Positions 24,453-30,773 are shown, counted from the first letter of the stretch. The stretch: 64,000 nucleotides of DNA from Schaedlerella glycyrrhizinilytica_A (GCF_042852765.1 NZ_AP031414.1); one strand, 5' to 3'. Numbers and translations: made by a program. Notes: generated by a model from the letters alone, not told the origin.

Positions 24453-25102
24453 TTTTTTAATAAGTCTCGTTCCATCTTTGTCATGTACAATTCATGTTCT
24501 AATTTAGCCATTTTAATTTTTAATTCCTCAATTTCAGAACGAGCTTCTTGTTTTTGAATCCTTTTTCCACGCCTGTCTTCTAAACCGTCTTCTCCTAACT
24601 GACTAAATTTCTTCACCCACGTATATACCTGCTGATAGCTGACATTGTATTTTATTGCAGTTTCCCCATAGTTACTGCCATTTTCAAGACAATCTTTTAC
24701 GATGGTAATGCGTTCCTGGAATGTTGTTTTTCGTGCTTTATTCATTTGGCTTCCTCCTGACATCTTATGTTCGAAGTTTTTACCACTATTATACACCTTA
24801 ATCCAGTTTTCGAGTGTTTGAGGTGAACGCAAACCGTACTTTGCAGCAATTGTCTGTATAGAGCCGTTGCCTGCAAGATAGTCTAAGATAGCATTAGCTT
24901 TCAGTTCTGGGGCATAAACCGTATTGTGTTGTTGTTCTTTAAATGCTAATGGTCCATTTGCCTTATATTGCCTGACCCAAACTTTAATACGTGTTTGTTC
25001 TACACCATATCTATCAGCTATAAATTTATAACTACCTTCGCCATTAAGATAAGACAATGCAGCCTCTATTCTTTGTTCTGGAGTCACTTTACTCCTAGAC
25101 AT
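24413..25102 (-). CDS. IS3-family transposase orfA (helix-turn-helix protein)
   Basis: DNA-binding half of the transposase, 229 residues. It has three consecutive helix-turn-helix modules (residues about 8-50, 60-105 and 123-168, each with a G-S-x-x-x-I/A-x-x-Y/K-x-V pattern), then a basic linker and a leucine-rich coiled coil (about 185-222, EIEELKIKMAKLEHELYMTK) for multimerisation. Most IS3 OrfA proteins have one such module and 90-170 residues, so this one is long. Translation starts at an ATG 48 nt inside the inverted repeat. A seven-A run near the 3' end is the expected frameshift site. Confidence 0.88.
   Translation of the reverse strand: MSRSKVTPEQRIEAALSYLNGEGSYKFIADRYGVEQTRIKVWVRQYKANGPLAFKEQQHNTVYAPELKANAILDYLAGNGSIQTIAAKYGLRSPQTLENWIKVYNSGKNFEHKMSGGSQMNKARKTTFQERITIVKDCLENGSNYGETAIKYNVSYQQVYTWVKKFSQLGEDGLEDRRGKRIQKQEARSEIEELKIKMAKLEHELYMTKMERDLLKKLEELERGDAYRK
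24452..24458 (-). other. Programmed -1 frameshift site of the IS (seven A)
   Basis: On the minus strand the orfA codons TTA AAA AAA CTC form an A-AAA-AAA slippery heptamer. Slipping back one base continues directly into the orfB frame, which is open from there. This is the standard way IS3 elements make the OrfAB transposase. Confidence 0.75.
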
Positions 25103-25172
25103 AAAAAATGCCCCCTTTACGATTAACAGTGTTTTTATATTTCACTGTCTTTCATAAAGGGAGCATATCAGA

Positions 25173-25194
25173 TTTCTGTGCCGGGTCTTTTTTT
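25173..25194 (+). terminator. Right arm and U-tract of the split pnp terminator
   Basis: TTTCTGTGCCGGGTCTTTTT plus two more T, complementary to 23414-23433. It lies two bases beyond the IS end. Confidence 0.8.
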
Positions 25195-25321
25195 ATGAAA
25201 AAAGATACTTTTCATTAAAAATAGCGTTTGAAAAAGAATGACTACATAATTTTCTAATGATATAATCTTTAGTAAAGATAGCGATTTTGTTCAATTAGAA
25301 ATTTCAAAGGAGGGATTTACA

Positions 25322-25465
25322 ATGAAAAAAATTGGATTAGGTATCGCAATACTACTCTTTGCTATCGTAATTTCTCTTTGTTCATCAGGAATAGAGCTAC
25401 TCTCTATTGGGATTGGAATTGTAGGATTGATTTTTTCAATCATAGGATTTATGGAATGTAAGTAA
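25322..25465 (+). CDS. Small hydrophobic membrane protein, 47 residues
   Basis: A short reading frame with a very good ribosome site (AAAGGAGG, 8 nt before the ATG). The product is almost entirely hydrophobic (MKKIGLGIAILLFAIVIS, then a second segment SIGIGIVGLIFSIIGF), so two short membrane helices are likely. Function unknown. The first residues resemble those reconstructed for the frameshifted gene at 30391-30728 (KKIGIGIAIL). It is the first gene of an AT-rich accessory array, and the shared spacer sequence begins 4 nt after its stop. A TATAAT at 25261-25266 may belong to its promoter. Confidence 0.6.
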   Translation: MKKIGLGIAILLFAIVISLCSSGIELLSIGIGIVGLIFSIIGFMECK

Positions 25466-25469
25466 AATA

Positions 25470-25522
25470 AATTCCAGTTCATTTAGTTGAGAATAAAATA
25501 GAAAAACAGGAAGTTGTGGAGG
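25470..25522 (+). repeat. Accessory-array spacer, copy 1
   Basis: AATTCCAGTTCATTTAGTTG, then AGAATAAAATAG (to 25501), then AGAAAAACAGGAAGTTGTGG and AGG. The first block recurs after the stop codons at 26134, 26643, 29220 and 30728. The second block (AGAAAAATTRGAAGTT) recurs before the genes at 26191, 28457 and, shortened, 28645. Confidence 0.75.
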
Positions 25523-25531
25523 ATAACTATT

Positions 25532-26134
25532 GTGGATAAAGCAATTATTTATATACATGGAAAAGGTGGAAATGCTGAAGAAGCTATTCATTACAAATCG
25601 CTCTTTAGTGATTGTGATGTGATTGGTCTTGACTATACTGCACAGTTTCCGTGGGAAGCAAAAGAAGAATTTTCATTATTTTTTAATTCGATATGTAGAA
25701 ACTACAGGTCTGTTGAAATAATCGCTAATAGCATTGGAGCGTATTTTGCTATCAATGCCTTATCAAATCAGCAAATAGAGAAAGCATATTTTATTTCGCC
25801 TGTTGTAGATATGGAAAGGCTTATTGCTGATATGATGATTTGGGCAAATGTTACAGAAGATGAACTCAAAGAGAAAAAAGAAATTCAGACAACTTTTGGA
25901 GAGACCATTTCATGGGATTATCTTTGCTATGTAAGAGAAAATCCTATTATATGGAAAATCCCAACGCACATTTTGTATGGTGAAAAAGATAATCTCATCC
26001 CCTATGGAACGATATTGGAATTTGTACAAAGAACTACTTCAACACTTTCTGTCATGAAAAATGGAGAGCATTGGTTTCATACGGAAGAACAAATGAAATT
26101 TCTTGATGAGTGGATAATCAAATCTGCCAAATAA
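25532..26134 (+). CDS. Alpha/beta hydrolase family protein
   Basis: Predicted serine hydrolase of 200 residues. Features in order: AIIYIHGKGGNAEEA (oxyanion-hole HGxG region), the nucleophile elbow IIANSIGAYFAIN with the candidate Ser, YGEKDNLIPYG with the acid, and NGEHWFHTEEQ with the histidine, an order typical of small RBBP9/YdeN-like or dienelactone-type hydrolases. The GTG start has GGAGG 9 nt upstream; an upstream in-frame TTG overlaps that site. Substrate unknown. It lies between two copies of the array spacer and has no functional link to its neighbours. Confidence 0.75.
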   Translation: MDKAIIYIHGKGGNAEEAIHYKSLFSDCDVIGLDYTAQFPWEAKEEFSLFFNSICRNYRSVEIIANSIGAYFAINALSNQQIEKAYFISPVVDMERLIADMMIWANVTEDELKEKKEIQTTFGETISWDYLCYVRENPIIWKIPTHILYGEKDNLIPYGTILEFVQRTTSTLSVMKNGEHWFHTEEQMKFLDEWIIKSAK

Positions 26135-26185
26135 AATTCAATTCGTTTAGTTGAGAATAAAATAGAAAAATTAGAAGTTGAGAGG
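26135..26185 (+). repeat. Accessory-array spacer, copy 2
   Basis: AATTCAATTCGTTTAGTTGA followed by GAATAAAATAG, then AGAAAAATTAGAAGTTGAGA and GG. It starts on the base after the hydrolase stop codon and ends as the ribosome site of the next gene. Confidence 0.75.
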
Positions 26186-26190
26186 CAAAT

Positions 26191-26643
26191 ATGAAAGAAT
26201 ATACTTATGTTACTTTAAGACAAAAACCCGAATTAAAAGAAGAAGCAGCCACATGGTTTCATGATAAATGGGAAGTGCCACGAGAAGCCTATCTTGAATG
26301 TATGGAAGCCTATCTTAATCATGAAACAGAATATGGTTGGTATCTTTGCTTAGATAAAGAACGGATTGTAGGTGGTCTTGGAGTAATCGAAAATGATTTT
26401 CATGACAGGAAAGACCTTACGCCAAATGTATGTGCGGTATATACAGACAAGGAATATCGTTGTCAAGGAATTGCAGGACAATTACTTCATATTGTTGTGA
26501 AAGATATGAAGTCCAAAGGAATTACTCCTATCTATTTGATTACAGACCACACAAGTTTTTATGAAAGATATGGTTGGGAATTTTTGTGTATGGTTCAAGG
26601 GGACAATGAGCCTGATATGACAAGAATGTATATCCATAGATAA
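26191..26643 (+). CDS. GNAT family N-acetyltransferase
   Basis: Predicted acetyl-CoA dependent acetyltransferase, 150 residues. The GNAT core is visible: VGGLGVIENDFHDRKDLTPNV (beta4), then the acetyl-CoA loop YRCQGIAGQLLHIVV (R/Q-x-x-G-x-A pattern), and the C-terminal YLITDHTSFYERYGWEF. Substrate unknown; small-molecule or antibiotic acetylation is typical for such single genes. It begins 6 nt after the GAGAGG ribosome site formed by the spacer and its stop is followed at once by another spacer copy. Confidence 0.85.
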   Translation: MKEYTYVTLRQKPELKEEAATWFHDKWEVPREAYLECMEAYLNHETEYGWYLCLDKERIVGGLGVIENDFHDRKDLTPNVCAVYTDKEYRCQGIAGQLLHIVVKDMKSKGITPIYLITDHTSFYERYGWEFLCMVQGDNEPDMTRMYIHR

Positions 26644-26675
26644 AATTCCAGTTTGTTTAGTCGAGAATAAAATAG
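26644..26675 (+). repeat. Accessory-array spacer, copy 3 (first half)
   Basis: AATTCCAGTTTGTTTAGTCG then AGAATAAAATAG, starting on the base after the GNAT stop. The following 134 nt to the next start contain a GGAGG and an ATG directly followed by TAA (about 26709), perhaps the remains of a lost gene; no coding frame was seen. Confidence 0.75.
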
Positions 26676-26809
26676 GAAGTTATTGAGTTGAAAGATGGAG
26701 GGGATTTAATGTAAGAAATAAAGATGTGTTTTTTGAAGAATTAAAGATGTGTAGGATGAAACGATAGCAGTTTAGCATCCCTATTTGTAGAATTTGAGGA
26801 GTGAAAGTA

Positions 26810-27256
26810 ATGATAATTCAGCTTGGAACCGAACAGGATATTGATCATTGGATGAACCTTGTAGAAAAAGTGAGGGATTCATTTCCGGGGCTTGAGACGG
26901 AGGAAGCCTTGAATGAACATAGAAATATTGTTTTGGACTTTATGAACAGAAATTCTGCAATTTGTGCAAAAGAAAAAGGAAAAATAGTCGGCATTCTATT
27001 ATTCTCAAATGAAAACAGTGAGTTATGTTTTTTGGCAGTTGCGGCTGAATACCGCAGACGGCATATTGCTGAAAAAATGTTGTCTTATATGTTCACGAAA
27101 CTGGATTCCTCAAAAGACATATTTGTTACGACTTATCGTGACGGTGTGCCGGAAGGAATTGCTGCGAGAGCATTCTATAAGCGTATGGGGTTTGTCGAGG
27201 GAAAGTTAACAGAAGAATTTGGAAGTCCCGTTCAGGAATTTGTGTTAAAGAGATAA
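26810..27256 (+). CDS. GNAT family N-acetyltransferase
   Basis: Second acetyltransferase of the array, 148 residues, not closely similar to the first. It shows KGKIVGILLFSNENSELCFLAVAAEYRRRHIAEKML, with the acetyl-CoA loop R-R-x-H-I-A, and the end ARAFYKRMGFVEGK. The ATG at 26810 has GAGGAG 8 nt upstream; an in-frame GTG nine bases earlier overlaps this site. The next gene follows after 16 nt, so the two are likely co-translated. Confidence 0.82.
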   Translation: MIIQLGTEQDIDHWMNLVEKVRDSFPGLETEEALNEHRNIVLDFMNRNSAICAKEKGKIVGILLFSNENSELCFLAVAAEYRRRHIAEKMLSYMFTKLDSSKDIFVTTYRDGVPEGIAARAFYKRMGFVEGKLTEEFGSPVQEFVLKR

Positions 27257-27272
27257 GCGGGGAGGAAATAAT

Positions 27273-27803
27273 TTGAGAACATATCAGGATAAAGCGGAGC
27301 TAAAAAATGAGATAGATAAAAGTTTTGAAAAGTATATTTCCGAATTTGATAATATTCCGGAATCTTTAAAAGATAAGAGAGTAATGGAAGTGGACAGAAC
27401 TCCGGCAGAAAATCTTGCTTATCAAGTTGGATGGACAACGTTAGTTTTAAAATGGGAAGATGAGGAGAAGCATGGGATTGAAGTGAAAACACCGTCCGAA
27501 ATGTTTAAATGGAATCAGCTGGGGGATTTATATCAATGGTTTACAGATACATATTCACATTTATCGTTAACGGAATTGAAAGATAGATTGAAAGAAAATA
27601 TTACAGCGATCCATACAATGATCGATTCAATGAGCGAGCAAGAGTTGTTTCAGCCACATATGAGAAAGTGGGCGGATGATGCCACAAAAACAGCGGTGTG
27701 GGAAGTTTACAAGTTTATTCACATCAATACGGTCGCCCCTTTCGGAACTTTCAGAACAAAGATCAGAAAATGGAAAAAGATTGCATTGGTTTATTCCGAT
27801 TGA
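27273..27803 (+). CDS. ClbS/DfsB family four-helix bundle protein
   Basis: 176-residue member of the ClbS/DfsB (DinB-like fold) family; ClbS of E. coli protects against the genotoxin colibactin. Family marks are YQDKAELKNEIDKSFEKY, PAENLAYQVGWTTLVLKWE, FKWNQLGDLYQWF and the C-terminal VAPFGTFRTKIRKWKK. TTG start with GGGGAGG 7 nt upstream. A fragment of a second, nearly identical gene end lies at 30282-30365. What it protects against or binds here is unknown. Confidence 0.85.
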   Translation: MRTYQDKAELKNEIDKSFEKYISEFDNIPESLKDKRVMEVDRTPAENLAYQVGWTTLVLKWEDEEKHGIEVKTPSEMFKWNQLGDLYQWFTDTYSHLSLTELKDRLKENITAIHTMIDSMSEQELFQPHMRKWADDATKTAVWEVYKFIHINTVAPFGTFRTKIRKWKKIALVYSD

Positions 27804-27818
27804 TAAAAAGAGGTTTTT

Positions 27819-28316
27819 ATGTTTCAAAAGGTAATCATAATCGGCTGTCCGGGTGCGGGAAAAAGTACATTCGCAAGAAGATTAAGTGATAAAACTCACT
27901 TACCTTTATATTATCTTGATATGTTATGGCATAAGCCGGACAAAACAAATGTCGACAGAAATACGTTTGACGACAAATTAAAAGAAATAATTTCGGGAAG
28001 CGAATGGATTATTGACGGCAACTATGGAAGAACACTTGAAATGCGCATTCAAGCATGTGAAACTATATTTTTACTGGATCTTCCGGTAGAGGAGTGTCTG
28101 GCTGGAGCAAAACCACGTATAGGTAAACAACGTGTAGATATGCCATGGATAGAAACAAAATTTGATGACGAATTTAGACAATGGATTCTTGATTTCCCCA
28201 AACATGAATTGCCGATCGTATATGAATTGTTGGGAAAATATAAAAATCAAAAAAACATCTATGTCTTTCATTCAAGAGCGGAAATAGATGAGTATTTAGC
28301 AAAAACGTTTGGCTGA
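27819..28316 (+). CDS. P-loop NTPase, adenylate kinase-like / 'topology modulation' family
   Basis: 165-residue P-loop kinase-like protein. The Walker A is at the very N-terminus (IIIGCPGAGKSTFARRLSD), with LPLYYLDMLWHKPD and WIIDGNYGRTLEMR in the positions expected for FlaR/shikimate-kinase like small NTPases. The C-terminus ends IYVFHSRAEIDEYLAKTFG. Its enzymatic substrate cannot be read; older annotations call such proteins DNA topology modulators without clear proof. It starts 15 nt after the ClbS gene. Confidence 0.8.
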   Translation: MFQKVIIIGCPGAGKSTFARRLSDKTHLPLYYLDMLWHKPDKTNVDRNTFDDKLKEIISGSEWIIDGNYGRTLEMRIQACETIFLLDLPVEECLAGAKPRIGKQRVDMPWIETKFDDEFRQWILDFPKHELPIVYELLGKYKNQKNIYVFHSRAEIDEYLAKTFG

Positions 28317-28382
28317 ATACTAGAGTCAGCCGGTATAAAAAGAGTTATAAGAACGAGAATAGACTGAGCAAAGCGAGAGATG

Positions 28383-28405
28383 CTTCTTGTCCGCAGGGCA
28401 AGAAG
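28383..28405 (+). repeat. Stable hairpin in the longer array spacer
   Basis: CTTCTTGTCC and GGGCAAGAAG pair over 10 bp (one G-U) around a GCA triloop, with no T-run. The spacer here (28317-28456, no gene) begins with ACGAGAATAGA and ends with AGAAAAATTGGAAGTT (28425-28440). These are the same flanks as in the short spacers, so the hairpin segment looks like an insertion into, or the ancestral middle of, the spacer. Confidence 0.6.
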
Positions 28406-28456
28406 ATGAGGTCGGGATGGAAACAGAAAAATTGGAAGTTTTAAAGGAGACCAACT

Positions 28457-28615
28457 ATGAAAGATAAAAGCATTTTAATCAGTGTGGGAATTATTATTTA
28501 TATTGTTATGTCTGGAATTGATAGATTTGTTTATCATATACCTAATGTTATTTATATTCCAGTAGCAATTTTCGGTATTGCTTTAATTGGCTTTTTCAAG
28601 GATAAATCTAAATAA
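28457..28615 (+). CDS. Small membrane protein, 52 residues
   Basis: Short frame starting at an ATG 6 nt after AAAGGAGACC-type ribosome site. Two hydrophobic segments (ILISVGIIIYIVMSG and VIYIPVAIFGIALIGFF) separated by a short polar turn and a lysine-rich tail suggest a two-helix membrane hairpin. Function unknown. It is preceded by the longer form of the array spacer. Confidence 0.6.
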   Translation: MKDKSILISVGIIIYIVMSGIDRFVYHIPNVIYIPVAIFGIALIGFFKDKSK

Positions 28616-28644
28616 CAAAATTTGAAGTTGTGGAGATAAAGCGA

Positions 28645-29220
28645 ATGGAATTTAGAAATTTATTGAATATACAAAATCGTGATGAGTTACGGCAATGGCT
28701 TTTGGAAAATTATAATAAAGAGCCTGAATGTTGGGTAGTTGTAAAGCGTGGGCGTCCTGTTGATGATGAAACATTTTGGTATATAGACGCAGTTGAAGAA
28801 GCAATGTGCTTTGGTTGGATTGATAGTACAACAAAGAAAATGGATAACGGAGTTACAGCGCAAAGATTAGCACCTCGAAGAAAGGGAAGTTTATGGTCTG
28901 AATTGAACAAAGAACGTTGTCGCAGAATGGAACGATTAGGACGAATGACAGACGCCGGTCGTGCTATGTTGCCGGATATGAGTGAGAAGGGATTTGTGAT
29001 TGATAAAGACATTTTGAATGCACTTCAAGCGGACGCAGAGGTTTGGGCGAATTTTCAAAGTTTTCCGCCACTTTATCAGCGTGTGAGAATTGATACAATT
29101 CAGATTAAGAAAAAGCAGCCGGAACTGTTCCAGAGTCGCTTACAGAAGCTTTTAGATAACACAAAAGCGGGAATTATGTATGGCGAATGGAATGATAATG
29201 GGCGACTGCTTACAGAATGA
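28645..29220 (+). CDS. YdeI/OmpD-associated family protein
   Basis: 191-residue protein of the YdeI (OmdA) family. The family blocks are RDELRQWLLENYNKEPECWVVV, DAVEEAMCFGWIDSTTKKMD, RLAPRRKGSLWSELN and the C-terminal LRRW-like region. Members are widespread single genes of unknown biochemical role. ATG chosen because GGAG lies 9 nt upstream; an in-frame GTG 15 nt earlier overlaps that site. The stop is followed after one base by a diverged spacer copy. Confidence 0.82.
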   Translation: MEFRNLLNIQNRDELRQWLLENYNKEPECWVVVKRGRPVDDETFWYIDAVEEAMCFGWIDSTTKKMDNGVTAQRLAPRRKGSLWSELNKERCRRMERLGRMTDAGRAMLPDMSEKGFVIDKDILNALQADAEVWANFQSFPPLYQRVRIDTIQIKKKQPELFQSRLQKLLDNTKAGIMYGEWNDNGRLLTE

Positions 29221-29221
29221 C

Positions 29222-29251
29222 AACTTTCAGTTTGTCTAGCGAAAAAAGAAT
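29222..29251 (+). repeat. Accessory-array spacer, copy 4 (diverged)
   Basis: AACTTTCAGTTTGTCTAGCG then AAAAAAGAAT, one base after the YdeI-like gene stop. It matches the consensus TTCCAGTTYGTTTAGTYGA at most positions. Confidence 0.55.
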
Positions 29252-29274
29252 TTATATTTGCGAGGTAGCATGTA

Positions 29275-29637
29275 ATGAAATTAAAGAATGTTTTAATCGT
29301 TGTTAAAGATATAGAAAAATCAAGACAGTTTTACAAAGACTTGTTTGGGCTAGATCTGGTGCTTGACAATAACGGCAACATGATTTTGACGGAGGGGCTT
29401 GTGCTTCAAGATGAGAAAATCTGGAAAAAATTTCTGGGAAAAGAGATTGTTCAGCAAAACAATGCCTGTGAATTGTACTTTGAGGAAGAAAATATAGAAG
29501 CATTTATTGAAAAACTGGAACAGTCTTATCCATCAATCCAATATGTGAATAAACTGATCACACATAGCTGGGGGCAAAAAGTAATCCGTTTTTATGATCC
29601 GGACGGCAACTTGATCGAAGTTGGGACACCGATGTAA
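29275..29637 (+). CDS. VOC family protein (glyoxalase/bleomycin resistance fold)
   Basis: 120-residue vicinal-oxygen-chelate protein. It starts MKLKNVLIVVKDIEKSRQFYKDLFGL, has the metal-ligand glutamate region ELYFEEENIEAFI, and ends IRFYDPDGNLIEVGTPM, the classical VOC C-terminus. Such proteins include glyoxalases, dioxygenases and antibiotic-binding proteins; which one this is cannot be read. GAGG lies 9 nt before the ATG. Confidence 0.85.
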   Translation: MKLKNVLIVVKDIEKSRQFYKDLFGLDLVLDNNGNMILTEGLVLQDEKIWKKFLGKEIVQQNNACELYFEEENIEAFIEKLEQSYPSIQYVNKLITHSWGQKVIRFYDPDGNLIEVGTPM

Positions 29638-29669
29638 TGTAAGAATGGAGAAAGCGAGGTGCTGCCATT

Positions 29670-30089
29670 GTGGAAGAGCGAGAGCGGATCATCTATCTGT
29701 GGTTTGAAATGTGACTTACCAAACAAGATTTAGGCATCGACGATATTTTTGAGGAGGATGTAACGTATGTCGAAAGCTGGGGACCGAAATATCATAACCG
29801 TAAAGTGGTAAAACATTGGTTTCATGAATGGAATACGCGGGGGAAAGTTCTGGTATGGAATATTAAACAGTTTTTTCATAAAGGAGATCAAACCGTTGTA
29901 GAATGGTATTTCAAAAATAAAATGAATGATGAAACTGTGGAGGAATTTGACGGAGTTTCCTTGATCGTATGGGCGGAGGAGCAAAAAATAAAATCATTAA
30001 AAGAATTTGGATGCAATCTGAATCGCTATGATCCTTATGAACACGGTGAAACACCAGAGTTCAGAGATGAAAAAATAAGTTGGTTTTAG
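29670..30089 (+). pseudogene. SnoaL-like/NTF2-fold gene with an in-frame stop
   Basis: A 139-codon frame from GTG 29670 to TAG 30089 is interrupted at codon 15 by TGA (29712-29714). Upstream it reads VEERERIIYLWFEM and downstream LTKQDLGIDDIFEEDVTYVE, then KVVKHWFHEWNTRGKVLVW, TVVEWYFKNKMN and EFDGVSLIVWAEEQKIKSL. This is a coherent nuclear-transport-factor-2-like protein across the stop. The TGA stands where a tryptophan (TGG) would fit. The part after the stop is still open with internal starts, so a truncated product is possible. Confidence 0.7.
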
Positions 30090-30145
30090 GAGCAAAAGAG
30101 CAGAGGAAATAAAAAGCTGAAAAGGGATGAAAGGAGGCTGTAAAG

Positions 30146-30244
30146 ATGGGAGAGATGGAATGGATCTTACTGGCGGCAGTGGTGTATTTGGCGGTATCCC
30201 TGATGATTTATATTCTGATCCATGTGATCTTTCGTGAAAAATAG
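30146..30244 (+). CDS. Very small single-span membrane peptide, 32 residues
   Basis: ATG 6 nt after AAAGGAGG, coding MGEMEWILLAAVVYLAVSLM and then IYILIHVIFREK. One strong hydrophobic helix with a charged C-terminus. No family recognised. It could be a remnant or a real membrane micropeptide; the ribosome site argues for the latter. Confidence 0.45.
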   Translation: MGEMEWILLAAVVYLAVSLMIYILIHVIFREK

Positions 30245-30281
30245 ACAAGTTGTGAGGGAAGAGGATAAGAAACATGGAATT

Positions 30282-30365
30282 TACAAGTTCATTCACGTCA
30301 ATACGGTTGCTCCTTTCGGAACTTTCAGAACGAAGATCAGAAAATGGAAAAAGACAGCATTGTAA
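30282..30365 (+). pseudogene. 3' fragment of a second ClbS/DfsB-like gene
   Basis: 27 codons plus TAA coding YKFIHVNTVAPFGTFRTKIR and KWKKTAL. Aligned with codons 27708-27788 of the intact gene, seven of 81 bases differ, three of them leaving the protein unchanged or similar. The 5' part is gone, and the sequence before it (ATGGAAT) is unrelated. It shows that a paralogous copy once stood here and was lost by recombination. Confidence 0.75.
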
Positions 30366-30390
30366 ATCGGAATTGATGGAGGGACATATT

Positions 30391-30728
30391 GTGAAGAAAA
30401 AATAGGGATAGGCATTGCAATTTTAGGAATTATTATATTGTGTTTTTTGCTAAATTTATTTGTAATAGGAGAAACGATTGCTGGAAACCAATTGACATAT
30501 AGTGTCACACAAAACAGTACAACCTTGGAGCTACAAGTATCCGCAACGGATTCTGCGGTTGCCCTCAGAGGTTGGAAAATTGAACAAGAGGAAAATAAGG
30601 TGCTCATAAGTGCAAAAAAAGTACCTGTATCTTTTCTGTTTTCAAGTGGTCAATATCAAACATCTATCGACATAGACGGAATAGAAAATGTTTATTTGGG
30701 TGGTCAAATGATATGGAGTAGTAAATAA
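30391..30728 (+). pseudogene. Small membrane-anchored protein gene with a one-base frameshift near its start
   Basis: A GTG with GGAGGG upstream reads VKKK and then hits TAG, but adding one base in the A6 run (30397-30402) gives KKKIGIGIAILGIIILCFLL and continues in the long frame to 30728. That resembles the N-terminus of the 47-residue protein at 25322. The rest (TYSVTQNSTTLELQVSATDS, ALRGWKIEQEENKVLISAKK, YLGGQMIWSSK) looks like a small secreted beta-rich domain behind a signal anchor. A truncated start inside (TTG 30438) is possible. Sequencing error or A-run slippage cannot be excluded. Confidence 0.6.
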
Positions 30729-30757
30729 ACTTCCGGTTCGTTTGGTGAACAATTAAT
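30729..30757 (+). repeat. Accessory-array spacer, copy 5 (diverged)
   Basis: ACTTCCGGTTCGTTTGGTGA then ACAATTAAT, starting on the base after the stop codon at 30728. It is the last copy seen and marks the right side of the array. Confidence 0.55.
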
Positions 30758-30773
30758 TTGCATTTGAAGTATA

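Larger units (their letters stand above)
23446..25170 (-). mobile_element. IS3-family (IS150-like) insertion sequence, apparently intact
   Basis: About 1.73 kb with two overlapping frames (orfA, orfB) on the minus strand. The ends are imperfect inverted repeats starting TGAACTGCTC (left) and TGATATGCTC (right, read inward), with an inner conserved block GACA-TGAAATA about 22 nt in, and 5'-TG/CA-3' termini. The DDE triad is complete. No clear target duplication could be read (flanks GTT and GAT), so the exact ends may be off by a few bases. It is larger than typical IS150 because orfA has additional helix-turn-helix modules. Base composition is more AT-rich than the neighbouring pnp gene. Confidence 0.88.

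Noticed and set aside
23440..25176. Target-site duplication of the IS
   Set aside because: The 3-4 bases on the two sides (GTT and GAT) do not match; the ends may be shifted by a few bases, so no duplication is reported.
26700..26809. Short gene starting at the ATG after GGAGG at about 26700
   Set aside because: The ATG is followed immediately by TAA and no other frame continues; at most the remains of a lost gene.
25322..30757. Classical integron
   Set aside because: No tyrosine recombinase (intI) in the window and the spacers lack a clear pair of GTTRRRY/RYYYAAC boxes, so only a cassette-like array is claimed.
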